Positions 37,088-44,783 of a DNA stretch of 64,000 nucleotides are shown piece after piece. The position numbers and the translations under genes are program-made. This DNA comes from Kaistia dalseonensis (GTDB lineage Bacteria > Pseudomonadota > Alphaproteobacteria > Rhizobiales > Kaistiaceae), in NCBI RefSeq assembly GCF_030814715.1, contig NZ_JAUSVO010000003.1, positions 310,001 through 374,000 on the forward strand, in the 5' to 3' direction. The notes under the pieces are model-generated. The model saw nothing but the letters and a program-made list of their open reading frames with translations, did no database searches and was not told the origin of the DNA. The stretch's first letter is position 1, and each line of letters begins with the position of its first letter.

Positions 37088-37594
37088 TCACGCCGGAGGC
37101 AGCATCTCGATGCCGTAGCGGCTCGCCGCCTTGATCAGACGCGGAATGTCCGGCGGGCTCATCGGCGGAAACACCGTGGCATCCGCGACCGGATCACCGG
37201 CCTCCACGAAGAAGTTCTCATGCAGCCCACCCGGCAGGTTGATGATCAGCATGCGCGCCGGCTTGTCGCTATTGTTTGCAAAGCCGTGCGGCGCGCCACG
37301 CGGGATATAGTGGAAGCTGCCGGGGCCGCTTCTCGACGTCTGGCCACCGACCATGAAATCGAACGTGCCCTCGAGCACGTAGAAGGCTTCGGCATCGTCG
37401 CGCTGAATATGCGGCGGCGTGCCCTGCCCCGGCGCGGTCGTCGCCTCGACGAGCGAAAAGGTGCCCTCGGTGTCGAGCGCCGTCGCCTTGAAGGTGACGA
37501 GCGTGCCGAGCAGATGAACGGTGGTGCCGGTCTTGGGATCGAGACCGGAAGACGGGATAGGAGAAGGAGCGTTATGTGCGTTCATGATTGGCAT
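37088..37594 (-). CDS. Cupin-domain protein
   Basis: 168-residue single-domain cupin. Motif 1 is PPHIQRDDAEAFYVLEG near 60-76, with only His, Asp and Glu as likely ligands, and motif 2 is GSFHYIPRGAPHGFANN near 91-107. Proteins of this kind bind small ligands or catalyse isomerase or dioxygenase reactions; nothing more specific is visible. Start could be 37594 or the ATG three codons later (MNAHNAP). It is divergent from a TetR gene with a 13-bp palindrome between them, so that regulator probably controls it. Confidence 0.85.
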   Translation of the reverse strand: MPIMNAHNAPSPIPSSGLDPKTGTTVHLLGTLVTFKATALDTEGTFSLVEATTAPGQGTPPHIQRDDAEAFYVLEGTFDFMVGGQTSRSGPGSFHYIPRGAPHGFANNSDKPARMLIINLPGGLHENFFVEAGDPVADATVFPPMSPPDIPRLIKAASRYGIEMLPPA

Positions 37595-37618
37595 TGTCCT
37601 ATGTTTACGATATAGTTT

Positions 37619-37631
37619 TCTCGTAACGAGA
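37619..37631. promoter_or_regulatory. TetR operator between the cupin and TetR genes
   Basis: TCTCGTAACGAGA is a perfect 13-bp palindrome (centred on A) in the AT-rich 60-base gap between the divergent genes. Promoters facing both ways would overlap it. Confidence 0.7.
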
Positions 37632-37654
37632 TATTTGTCTTATAAGAGGTCGTC

Positions 37655-38254
37655 TTGAGTAGTCAAGAGAGTTTCGAACGGGTGGCGCAGAAGCAGAGAA
37701 CCCGTGCCACCCTTCTGGCGGCCACGCGGGAACTTCTGGCCGAGGGCAAGCATCCGACGGTCGCGGAAACGGCCGATCGGGCTGGGATCTCGCGTGCGAC
37801 GGCCTATCGCTATTTCTCCGCGCCTGATGCGATGGCGCAGGAAGCGGTGCTCGACGCGATCGCCAGGGAGTTCACCGCCGTCCATTTTCGCGACGGCCCG
37901 GCCGATGCCGATCTCGCCATGCGTGCTGAAAGCGTCGTCGCCGGAATATTGGCGATGGTGATCGCCCATGAGGCGCTGTTCCGCACGTTTCTCAGCGTCT
38001 CCGTCGGCGGCGGCGGGCGTCAGCCGGCCGAGCGTGGAGGTCGGCGCATGGGCTGGATCGAGGAGGCGCTGGCGCCGGTTTCGACCGATCTTTCGGATGA
38101 GCAGATGAAGCGGCTCATAGCTGGCCTCGCCCTCCTGACCGGGATCGAGACCATCGTCGTGCTCAAGGACGTGATGGGGATGGATGACGCCGCCGCCGAG
38201 AAGACGGCGCGCGCTCTTGCCCGAACCCTGGTGCAGGGCGTGCTCGCGGATTGA
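37655..38254 (+). CDS. TetR-family regulator
   Basis: 199 residues. Helix-turn-helix TVAETADRAGISRATAYRYF is near 35-54, followed by a variable ligand domain. It starts with TTG at 37655, preceded by AGAGGT at good spacing; no better ATG is in frame. It is divergent from the cupin gene, sharing the operator at 37619-37631. The inducer is unknown. Confidence 0.88.
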   Translation: MSSQESFERVAQKQRTRATLLAATRELLAEGKHPTVAETADRAGISRATAYRYFSAPDAMAQEAVLDAIAREFTAVHFRDGPADADLAMRAESVVAGILAMVIAHEALFRTFLSVSVGGGGRQPAERGGRRMGWIEEALAPVSTDLSDEQMKRLIAGLALLTGIETIVVLKDVMGMDDAAAEKTARALARTLVQGVLAD

Positions 38255-38276
38255 CGGCTGGGCGCGGCACGCGCCC

Positions 38277-39476
38277 TCACGCCACGGTCGAACCGCGTTC
38301 TAAACGAGCCCGCCGTCCGCCTCGGATGAAGATCGGCAGGCAGAAGAGATAGAGGCAGGCGCCGACGATCCAGACCAGCCCCAGGGCCGACGGCGCAGTC
38401 GCGGCATAGAGTGCCGTGACGCCGATGGTCGAGATCACGCCGGCGAGGCTGCTCAGGCTTGCCAGCAGGCCCTGCAATTCGCCCTGCCGCTCCTCGCTGG
38501 TCTGGCGGGAAAAGAGCGCCTGCAGCGCCGGCTGCTCCATGCCGCCGAGGCAGAGCAGCGGAATGGCGGCAATCGCCATCCAGCCCTGGCTCGCCAGACC
38601 GACACAGACAAAGGCCACCGCATCGATCGCGACACTGGCCGCAAACGCGCCGCGCTCGCCGAGACGGCGGATCACCGGTCCGGTCAACACGCCCTGCACG
38701 ACAGCATGGAGAATGCCGAACAAAGCAAGCGTCAGCCCGGAGATGGCAGGCGACCAGCCATAGCGATCCTGCCCATGGATCACCCAGAGCACGCCGCCGA
38801 TCTGCCCGACCATCTGGACAATGACGAAGATGGCCATCAGCGGCAGCATGGTCCGGACGGAAAGCGCCGCGCTCAACGAGGCAAAGGGATTGACGGCCTT
38901 CCAGTCGAACGGCTTGGCGCTCGCCGGCTGGCGCGCAGGCATGCCGACCATGGCCGCCAGCACCAATGCGCTGTTCAGCGCCATGGCGAGCCAGAACGGC
39001 GCGCGGGCCGAATATTCGCCAAGCCAGCCACCCAGCGCCGGCCCGGCCACGAAGCCGAGACCGAAGCACGCATTCATCCAGCCGAAGCGCCGGCCGCGTT
39101 CGTCAGGTGGCGTGACATCGGCAATATAGGCCGAGGCGACGGCCGCATTGGCGCTGGCAATGCCGGAGACGATGCGTCCGACATAGAGAAACCAGAGGCT
39201 CGGCGACAGCGCCATGAGCGCATAGTCGATCGCGGCGGCAGCGAGCGAAACCAGCAACACCGGCTTGCGACCAAAGCGATCACTGAGGATGCCCACGATC
39301 GGCGCGAAGATGAACTGCATCAGCGCATAGAGCGCGATCAGCACGCCATACTGATTGGCGATCAGTTCATGGCCAGAAAGATCGCGCAACAGTCCTGGCA
39401 GGATCGGCATGATCAGCCCGATGCCGACGGCATCGAGCGTCACGGCTGCCAGCACCACGAAGAGACCGCGATTCAT
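38277..39476 (-). CDS. tetA: TetA-like tetracycline efflux MFS protein
   Basis: 399-residue 12-TMS antiporter, the length of Tet(A)-class proteins. Helix 1 is LAAVTLDAVGIGLIMPILPGLL with the essential Asp, and motif A is GILSDRFGRKPVLL near 60-73. Helix 5 region FGLGFVAGPALGGWLG is also TetA-like. The start at MNRGLF (39476) is chosen; a longer frame would run through the operators. It is divergent from a tetR gene with tet operators between, which strongly supports the substrate class. Its actual resistance level cannot be judged from sequence. Confidence 0.88.
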   Translation of the reverse strand: MNRGLFVVLAAVTLDAVGIGLIMPILPGLLRDLSGHELIANQYGVLIALYALMQFIFAPIVGILSDRFGRKPVLLVSLAAAAIDYALMALSPSLWFLYVGRIVSGIASANAAVASAYIADVTPPDERGRRFGWMNACFGLGFVAGPALGGWLGEYSARAPFWLAMALNSALVLAAMVGMPARQPASAKPFDWKAVNPFASLSAALSVRTMLPLMAIFVIVQMVGQIGGVLWVIHGQDRYGWSPAISGLTLALFGILHAVVQGVLTGPVIRRLGERGAFAASVAIDAVAFVCVGLASQGWMAIAAIPLLCLGGMEQPALQALFSRQTSEERQGELQGLLASLSSLAGVISTIGVTALYAATAPSALGLVWIVGACLYLFCLPIFIRGGRRARLERGSTVA

Positions 39477-39546
39477 GATCGATCCTGCCTGATGAAATGG
39501 GGAGGCGATCTGCCCTTGCCGGGCGCCGGCCGGATCGCATAGCCTG

Positions 39547-39587
39547 CCTATCACTGATAGGGACATGTGCCCGATCATTGATAGGGA
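39547..39587. promoter_or_regulatory. Tandem tet operators between tetA and tetR
   Basis: CCTATCACTGATAGG (39547-39561) is a perfect palindrome around a central C and matches the classical tetO core. CGATCATTGATAGGG (39572-39586) is a second, less perfect copy, 24 bases centre to centre. Binding of TetR here would block both divergent genes, as in known tet systems. Confidence 0.88.
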
Positions 39588-39594
39588 GTCAAGC

Positions 39595-40230
39595 TTGCAG
39601 GACAAGATCAATCTGACGCGATCCTCGATCGTCGCCGCGGCGCTCGATCTGCTCGACGAGGTCGGCATGGACGATCTGACGACCCGTCGCTTGGCGGAGA
39701 AGCTGCAGATCCGCTCGCCGACGCTCTACTGGCATTTCAAGAACAAGCGCGCCCTGCTCGAGGCCATGGCGGAGGAGATGATGGCCGAGCACATCGCTTC
39801 GCCGCCGCCGCCCGGCACGGATTGGCGCGCCATGCTGCTCGAAAGCGGGCGCAGCTTTCGGCGCGCCATGCTCTCGCATCGCGACGGCGCGCGGGTGCAC
39901 GCCATGGCGCGCCCGAGCCTGCGGCAATTGCCTTCAGCCGAGGCCAAGGTCGCCCTGCTCCGCGCGGCCGGCTTCAGCGGGGTGCAGGCGCTTTCCGTGC
40001 TGCTCGCCGTCAGCCGCTATACCGTCGGCTGGGTGCTGGAAGAGCAATCGCTGGCCGGAGAGCACACCGGCGCGCCAGCCGCAATCTCGGCGCAGACCTT
40101 TCCGCACATGGTAGAGATGTTCGCCCTGGCCGAGACGCTGCCGCCCGACGCCCTTTTCGAGGCTGGACTCCGCATGATCATCGAGGGTCTGGCGCAGGAC
40201 GGCGCCGTCGGCCGCCGCGACGAGGCATGA
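39595..40230 (+). CDS. tetR: Tetracycline repressor TetR
   Basis: 211 residues, similar to classical TetR. The N-terminal part reads LDLLDEVGMDDLTTRRLAEK, then PTLYWHFKNKRALLEAMAEEM, closely following Tn10-type repressors. The magnesium-tetracycline His appears in HRDGARVHAMARPS. The start is TTG at 39595, six bases after AGGGAG; the ATG at 39565 lies before the second operator and has no ribosome site. The gene is divergent from tetA. Confidence 0.9.
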   Translation: MQDKINLTRSSIVAAALDLLDEVGMDDLTTRRLAEKLQIRSPTLYWHFKNKRALLEAMAEEMMAEHIASPPPPGTDWRAMLLESGRSFRRAMLSHRDGARVHAMARPSLRQLPSAEAKVALLRAAGFSGVQALSVLLAVSRYTVGWVLEEQSLAGEHTGAPAAISAQTFPHMVEMFALAETLPPDALFEAGLRMIIEGLAQDGAVGRRDEA

Positions 40231-40355
40231 TGTTCCGTCAGTATTTGAGCGGCGGCTGAAATTGCCGGACGACGAAACGTCTACTGCGGACGAACTGCCT
40301 AATGATTATACAAACAAATCGCCGCAGATCACCTCGATAAGGCGTATGCTGCGGT

Positions 40356-40619
40356 ATGGATATTCAATTTCCCAATCGCAGCCGCAGCTACAATGAAACT
40401 CGAGGTCGTATCCAGTTTTGGGGATATGACAGCACGATCGAGGTTTCGTTCTTCCTCGATGCTGGCGCCTTGCAGCGTATCAACCCCTCGGCCGCTCGCG
40501 ACGAGACGGGTTCACTCGGCGTTTTCGACGCCAATCGCGACCGGATCGAGCAGGCCGCCGCGCGGATTTATTCGCGCCGCTCCGGCTCCTCCTACACGCT
40601 GACGGCAGCCGATCTCTGA
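40356..40619 (+). CDS. DUF1488 family protein
   Basis: 87 residues, starting MDIQFPNRSRSYNETRGRIQ. The pattern of IQFWGYDSTIEVSFFLDAGAL and the terminal Y-T-L-T-A-A-D-L match DUF1488, small uncharacterised proteobacterial proteins. No signal or membrane segment is present. It stands alone between tetR and a transglutaminase-like gene. Confidence 0.82.
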   Translation: MDIQFPNRSRSYNETRGRIQFWGYDSTIEVSFFLDAGALQRINPSAARDETGSLGVFDANRDRIEQAAARIYSRRSGSSYTLTAADL

Positions 40620-40732
40620 TCGGCCCGATACTGGCCCGCACCGTGCATCGAAAGATCCATCGGAGGCGGGCCCGGGCGACCTGTGTCGCCCATATGACCC
40701 ATACCCCCACACCGTGACGAGAGGGACGCTTG

Positions 40733-41542
40733 ATGCGCCTTAAGCTGGGTTGCGAGCTGAGCTACAGTTTTCCGAACCCTACGCCGATGATCGTGGTCCT
40801 CAACGTCCACTATTCGCGTGCGTCGAGCCTCGAATATCCCGACCTCCTGAAGACCAACCCGCCGGTTCCCATCGAAAGCTATCGCGACAGCTTTGGAAAC
40901 TGGGTCTGTCGTCTGGTGGCGCCGGAGGGCCTGTTCACGCTCGGGACCGATACGGTCATCCGTGACAATGGCGAGCCGGACCCCGTCGACTATGGCGCCG
41001 TCCAGCACGAGGTGCAGGACCTCCCGGCGGAAACGCTGATGTTCCTGCTCGGCAGCCGCTATTGCGAGACCGACCGGCTGATGGAAGAAGCCTGGCGCCT
41101 CTTCGGCCAGACGCCGACCGGCTGGGCGCGCGTGCAGGCGATCTGCGATTTCGTCAACCAGCATATCACCTTCGGCTACCAGAATGCCCGCGCAACCCGC
41201 ACGGCGGCCGAGGCCTATGCCGAGCGCGTGGGCGTCTGCCGCGATTTCGCGCATCTCGCCGTCGCCTTCTGCCGCTGCATGAACATCCCGACGCGCTATT
41301 GCACGGGCTATATCAGCGATGTCGGCGAGCCGCCGCCCTATGCGGAGATGGACCTCGCCGCCTGGATGGAAGTCTATCTCGGCGGTCGCTGGCACGTCTT
41401 CGACCCGCGCAACAACAAGCGCCGCATTGGCCGCATCCTGATCGCCCAGGGCCGCGACGCCGCCGATGTGCCGATCACCAACACGTTCGGCCCGAACACG
41501 CTGGTCCGCTTCAAGGTCGTGACCGAGGAACTGGCGGGGTAA
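40733..41542 (+). CDS. Transglutaminase-like cysteine peptidase family protein
   Basis: 269 residues with an N-terminal beta-rich region and a C-terminal transglutaminase core. The catalytic triad is visible: C169 in RVGVCRDFAHLAV, H221 in GRWHVFD and D224. Bacterial members of this family are often proteases or peptide crosslink-cleaving enzymes rather than crosslinkers. GAGAGGGA precedes the ATG at 40733. There is no signal peptide. It converges with glcF, 13 bases apart. Confidence 0.9.
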   Translation: MRLKLGCELSYSFPNPTPMIVVLNVHYSRASSLEYPDLLKTNPPVPIESYRDSFGNWVCRLVAPEGLFTLGTDTVIRDNGEPDPVDYGAVQHEVQDLPAETLMFLLGSRYCETDRLMEEAWRLFGQTPTGWARVQAICDFVNQHITFGYQNARATRTAAEAYAERVGVCRDFAHLAVAFCRCMNIPTRYCTGYISDVGEPPPYAEMDLAAWMEVYLGGRWHVFDPRNNKRRIGRILIAQGRDAADVPITNTFGPNTLVRFKVVTEELAG

Positions 41543-41555
41543 GGCACCGCTTGGG

Positions 41556-42860
41556 TCAAGCGCCGATCCGCGCCGGCTTCGGACCGCCATAGGCCCAGTC
41601 GAGCAGCTCGACCGTGTGGATCACCGGCACGCCCGCGCCATCGGAGAGCTGCGTGATACAGCCTATATTGCCCGTGGCCACGAGGTCCGGCGCTGTCTTG
41701 GCGATATTGTCCAGCTTGCGCGCCTTGAGGCGCTGGGAGATTTCCGGCTGGAGCATGTTGTAGGTGCCGGCCGAGCCACAGCAAAGATGGCCCTCCGGCA
41801 CATCGCGGACGGTGAAGCCGGCCTTGGTGAGCAGCGTCTTCGGCGTCGTCTTGATCTGCTGGCCGTGCTGCATCGAGCAGGCGGAGTGATAGGCGACCGT
41901 CAGCGGCTCCGGCGCCGCAACGGGCGCGAGCTTCAGGCTCTCCAGATATTCCGTAATATCCTTGGCGATGGCCGAGACGCGCGCCGCCTTCTCCGCATAG
42001 GCCGCATCCTCGCGGAACATGAAGCCATAATCCTTGATCGTCGTGCCGCAGCCCGACGCCGTGATGATGATCGCGTCGAGTCCCTCGCCATCCATCTCGG
42101 CGATCCAGGCATCGATCGTGCGCTTGGCGGTCTCGTGCGCCTGGTCGGATTTGCCCATGTGGTGGGCGAGCGAGCCGCAGCAACTCTCGCCTTTGGCGAT
42201 CACCACCTCGACGCCGACGCGCGTGAGCAGACGGATCGCCGCCTCGTTGATGCCGGGATCGAGCACGGGCTGGACGCAGCCGGAGAGCATCGCGACCCGG
42301 CCCCGCTTCTCCGCGAGCGCCGGGAAGGTTCCGGGCCCTTCCGAATGGGAGCGGCCATGGGGAAAGCGCGGCGCGAGCTTCAGCATCGCGCCGATGCGCT
42401 TGAAGCCCGGCACCTTCGCGATCGCGCCTGCAACCGGCCGCGCCGCCGCGGCGCCGACAAGCGCCACACGGAAGCGGTTGCGGTGGGGCAGCACCGCCGC
42501 GATGGCGGAGCGCGTGGCACGATCGGCGAGGCTGCGCTTGTAGGTCCTCTCGATATGCGCGCGGGCATGATCGACAAGATGCATGTAGTTCACGCCCGAT
42601 GGGCACGTCGTCATGCAGGAGAGGCAGGACAGGCAGCGATCGACATGCTTGACGACCTCGTCATTGGCCGGCTTGCCACCCTCCAGCATGTCCTTGATCA
42701 GATAGATCCGCCCGCGCGGACTATCGAGCTCGTCACCGAGCAGCACATAGGTTGGGCATGTCGCCGTGCAGAAGCCGCAATGAACGCAGGTCCGCAGGAT
42801 CTTCTCGGATTCCCGCGTATCCGGATCGGCGAGCTGAGCGAGGGAGAAAGAGGTTTGCAT
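41556..42860 (-). CDS. glcF: Glycolate oxidase iron-sulfur subunit GlcF
   Basis: 434 residues. Two ferredoxin-like clusters: C25, C28, C31, C35 (CVHCGFCTATC) and C76, C79, C82, C86 (CLSCLSCMTTC). Two CCG-domain motifs follow (GESCCGSLAHH and GHLCCGSAGTY). It passes electrons from the GlcD/GlcE flavin subunits to the respiratory chain. It is separated from glcE by a repeat array and a DUF559 gene; its ATG lies five bases after the DUF559 stop, so its translation probably depends on that gene. Confidence 0.95.
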   Translation of the reverse strand: MQTSFSLAQLADPDTRESEKILRTCVHCGFCTATCPTYVLLGDELDSPRGRIYLIKDMLEGGKPANDEVVKHVDRCLSCLSCMTTCPSGVNYMHLVDHARAHIERTYKRSLADRATRSAIAAVLPHRNRFRVALVGAAAARPVAGAIAKVPGFKRIGAMLKLAPRFPHGRSHSEGPGTFPALAEKRGRVAMLSGCVQPVLDPGINEAAIRLLTRVGVEVVIAKGESCCGSLAHHMGKSDQAHETAKRTIDAWIAEMDGEGLDAIIITASGCGTTIKDYGFMFREDAAYAEKAARVSAIAKDITEYLESLKLAPVAAPEPLTVAYHSACSMQHGQQIKTTPKTLLTKAGFTVRDVPEGHLCCGSAGTYNMLQPEISQRLKARKLDNIAKTAPDLVATGNIGCITQLSDGAGVPVIHTVELLDWAYGGPKPARIGA

Positions 42861-42865
42861 GATGT

Positions 42866-43282
42866 TTAGCCGGCTTGCTCGATGCTGACACTGTCCCGCT
42901 CGGCGGGAAGGTCGGACGGAGGCTCTTGCAGATCAAGCTTCGACGCGAGGTCGAGCAACACGCCCTCGATGTTGATCATGACGTCGTTGTTCCAGTAGCG
43001 CACGACGCGAAGCCCTACGTCTTGCAGCCGACGTGTACGGGCAGCATCGCGCGCGACTGCGATGTCGTCCCCATGCGTGGCGCCGTCGATCTCGACGATC
43101 AGCCATTTGTCGTGACAGACAAAATCGACAATGAAACCGGCGATTGGCGCCTGTCGGCGAAAGCTCAGTCCGTGAAAGCGATCGGCGCGGAGATGCGTCC
43201 ACATGACTTGCTCTGCGCCGGACATCGTCGTTCGGAGGGCGCGAGAACGCTGACGGAGGACGGCTGTCACGGACTTCGTCAC
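42866..43282 (-). CDS. DUF559 endonuclease-like protein inside the glc operon
   Basis: 138 residues of the DUF559 family (restriction-endonuclease-like fold, related to Vsr-type patch repair nucleases). Core motifs are MSGAEQVMWTHLR, LSFRRQAPIAGFIVDF, LIVEIDGATH and VVRYWNNDVM. The Asp of IVDF and E-x-D of VEID are candidate metal residues. The GTG start at 43280-43282 has AGGGAG six bases before it. It sits between glcE and glcF. Function unknown; members are common next to repeats in Hyphomicrobiales. Confidence 0.9.
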   Translation of the reverse strand: MTKSVTAVLRQRSRALRTTMSGAEQVMWTHLRADRFHGLSFRRQAPIAGFIVDFVCHDKWLIVEIDGATHGDDIAVARDAARTRRLQDVGLRVVRYWNNDVMINIEGVLLDLASKLDLQEPPSDLPAERDSVSIEQAG

Positions 43283-43300
43283 GATGCGCTCCCTGGCGAG

Positions 43301-43600
43301 GCCTCGGCGGCGTCCCCCCTCCCTAGCCCTCCCCCGCTGCGCGGGAGAGGGAATGACATAGCCTGGCCACGCCCTCGATGAAGCGCACAGGCCCGCCCTC
43401 TCTCCCGCAAAGCGGGGGAGAGCTGGAGAGGGGGTGTTCCAAACGCGAAGGCCTCGGCAGCGGGCCCCCTCCCTGGCCCTCCCCCGCTACGCGGGAGAGG
43501 GGACGGGAACCGTGGAGGCTCTAGTTCGATGCGACGCGCCGGCCGGCCCTCTCCCCACATTGTGGGGGAGAGTTGGAGAGGGGGGCCTTTGGCGTCGAGC
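43301..43600 (-). repeat. Tandem array, about 150-bp unit, two copies, same modules as at hisS-hisZ
   Basis: Fills most of the 334-base gap between the DUF559 gene and glcE. Units begin with GCCTCGGCGG (43301) and GCCTCGGCAG (43451). Each has the module CCCTCCC.(A/G)GCCCTCCCCCGC with GCGGGAGAGG, and the module CCCTCTC..CCC with GGGGGAGAG.TGGAGAGGG. Read on the minus strand these are the same two modules, in the same order, as in the hisS-hisZ array. The spacer within the units differs from that array. Confidence 0.85.
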
Positions 43601-43616
43601 GCGCGGCACGCCATGA

Positions 43617-44783
43617 TCAGCTCACCCTCCCGGGATTGAGCACGCCCGACGGATCGAATGTTGCCTTGATCTTCTTCGAAATTGCCGCAACGCCAGCCGT
43701 CTCAGGCTGGAAAACCGGGACGGCGGCGCGGAGCGCGAAGGGGGCGCGGATCAGGGTTGCGTGGCCGCCGACCAGCGCGACCGCGGCGCGGACGATCTCG
43801 GCGCCGCCATCGCCCTTTGCCGGGGCTGTCGCCCAGACGAGCCCGCCGGCCCAGTCATAGAGAAGGCGGCTGTCGAGCGCGAAGGCGAGCTTGGCGCCGA
43901 TCGCTGGCCCGTCGCTCGGCTTCACCGAAATGCGCCAGACGACCTCGTCATGCGCGGCTCGCAGCGGCTCGACATCGCGGATCGAGCGCCAGATGGCACG
44001 CGAATCCGCGTGCTCGACCGCCTCGGCAGCGCCAAACGGGCGCAACATGGCCCGAAGTCGCTCGGCCCTGTAGCTGCAGGACGCGGCGAAACCCTCGAAA
44101 CGCAGATAGGTCCGCGACGGTGCGCCGGGGATATGCGCCGCACCGGTGATCTCGAATGGCGTGCCGAGCGCCGCCGCCATCGCCTCGACGGCGCGTTCGG
44201 CCGAGAGGCCCTCGATCACCAGCGTCGTCTCGGTCTCGGCCTCGGGCAGGAGCTTGTAGGTGACCTCGGTCATCACGCCGAGCGTGCCCCAGGATCCGGC
44301 GAGCAACTTGACGAAATCATAGCCGGTGACGTTCTTCATCACGCGGCCACCGGACTTGATCGTCTCGCCCCGGCCCGTCACGGCGCGCACGCCGATCAGA
44401 TGATCGCGCGCGGCGCCGGCCTGGATGCGGCGCGGACCGCTCGCATTCGACGCCGTGACGCCGCCGATCGTCGGCTCGCCATGCGCGCCCAGCAGCGGGC
44501 GATAGTCGATCGGCTCGAAGGCGAGGCGCTGGCGGTTCTGCGCCAGCGCGGCCTCGATTTCGGAAAGCCTCGTGCCCGGGCGGGCGGCGATGACGAGTTC
44601 CGTCGGCTCATAGAGCGTGATCCCGGTCATCGCCTGCGTTGAAAGAATGCGCGCCGCCTGGACCGGGCGGCCGATATCGCGCGTGCCGCCGCCATGAATG
44701 GCCAGCGGGCTCCGGCTCGCGGCCGCCTCGTGCACGATGGCTTCGAGCTCGGCCTCGGATTCGGGGAGGAGGATCGAGGTCAC
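43617..44783 (-). CDS. glcE: Glycolate oxidase FAD-binding subunit GlcE
   Basis: 388 residues of the FAD_binding_4 type. The FAD-binding stretch begins LAIHGGGTRDIGRPV and continues with EPTIGGVTASNASGPRRI and GRVMKNVTGYDFVKLLAGSWG. It shares a fold with GlcD but is shorter, as usual. The start is a GTG at 44783 overlapping the glcD stop (GTGA). It would form the GlcDEF complex with its neighbours. Confidence 0.93.
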   Translation of the reverse strand: MTSILLPESEAELEAIVHEAAASRSPLAIHGGGTRDIGRPVQAARILSTQAMTGITLYEPTELVIAARPGTRLSEIEAALAQNRQRLAFEPIDYRPLLGAHGEPTIGGVTASNASGPRRIQAGAARDHLIGVRAVTGRGETIKSGGRVMKNVTGYDFVKLLAGSWGTLGVMTEVTYKLLPEAETETTLVIEGLSAERAVEAMAAALGTPFEITGAAHIPGAPSRTYLRFEGFAASCSYRAERLRAMLRPFGAAEAVEHADSRAIWRSIRDVEPLRAAHDEVVWRISVKPSDGPAIGAKLAFALDSRLLYDWAGGLVWATAPAKGDGGAEIVRAAVALVGGHATLIRAPFALRAAVPVFQPETAGVAAISKKIKATFDPSGVLNPGRVS

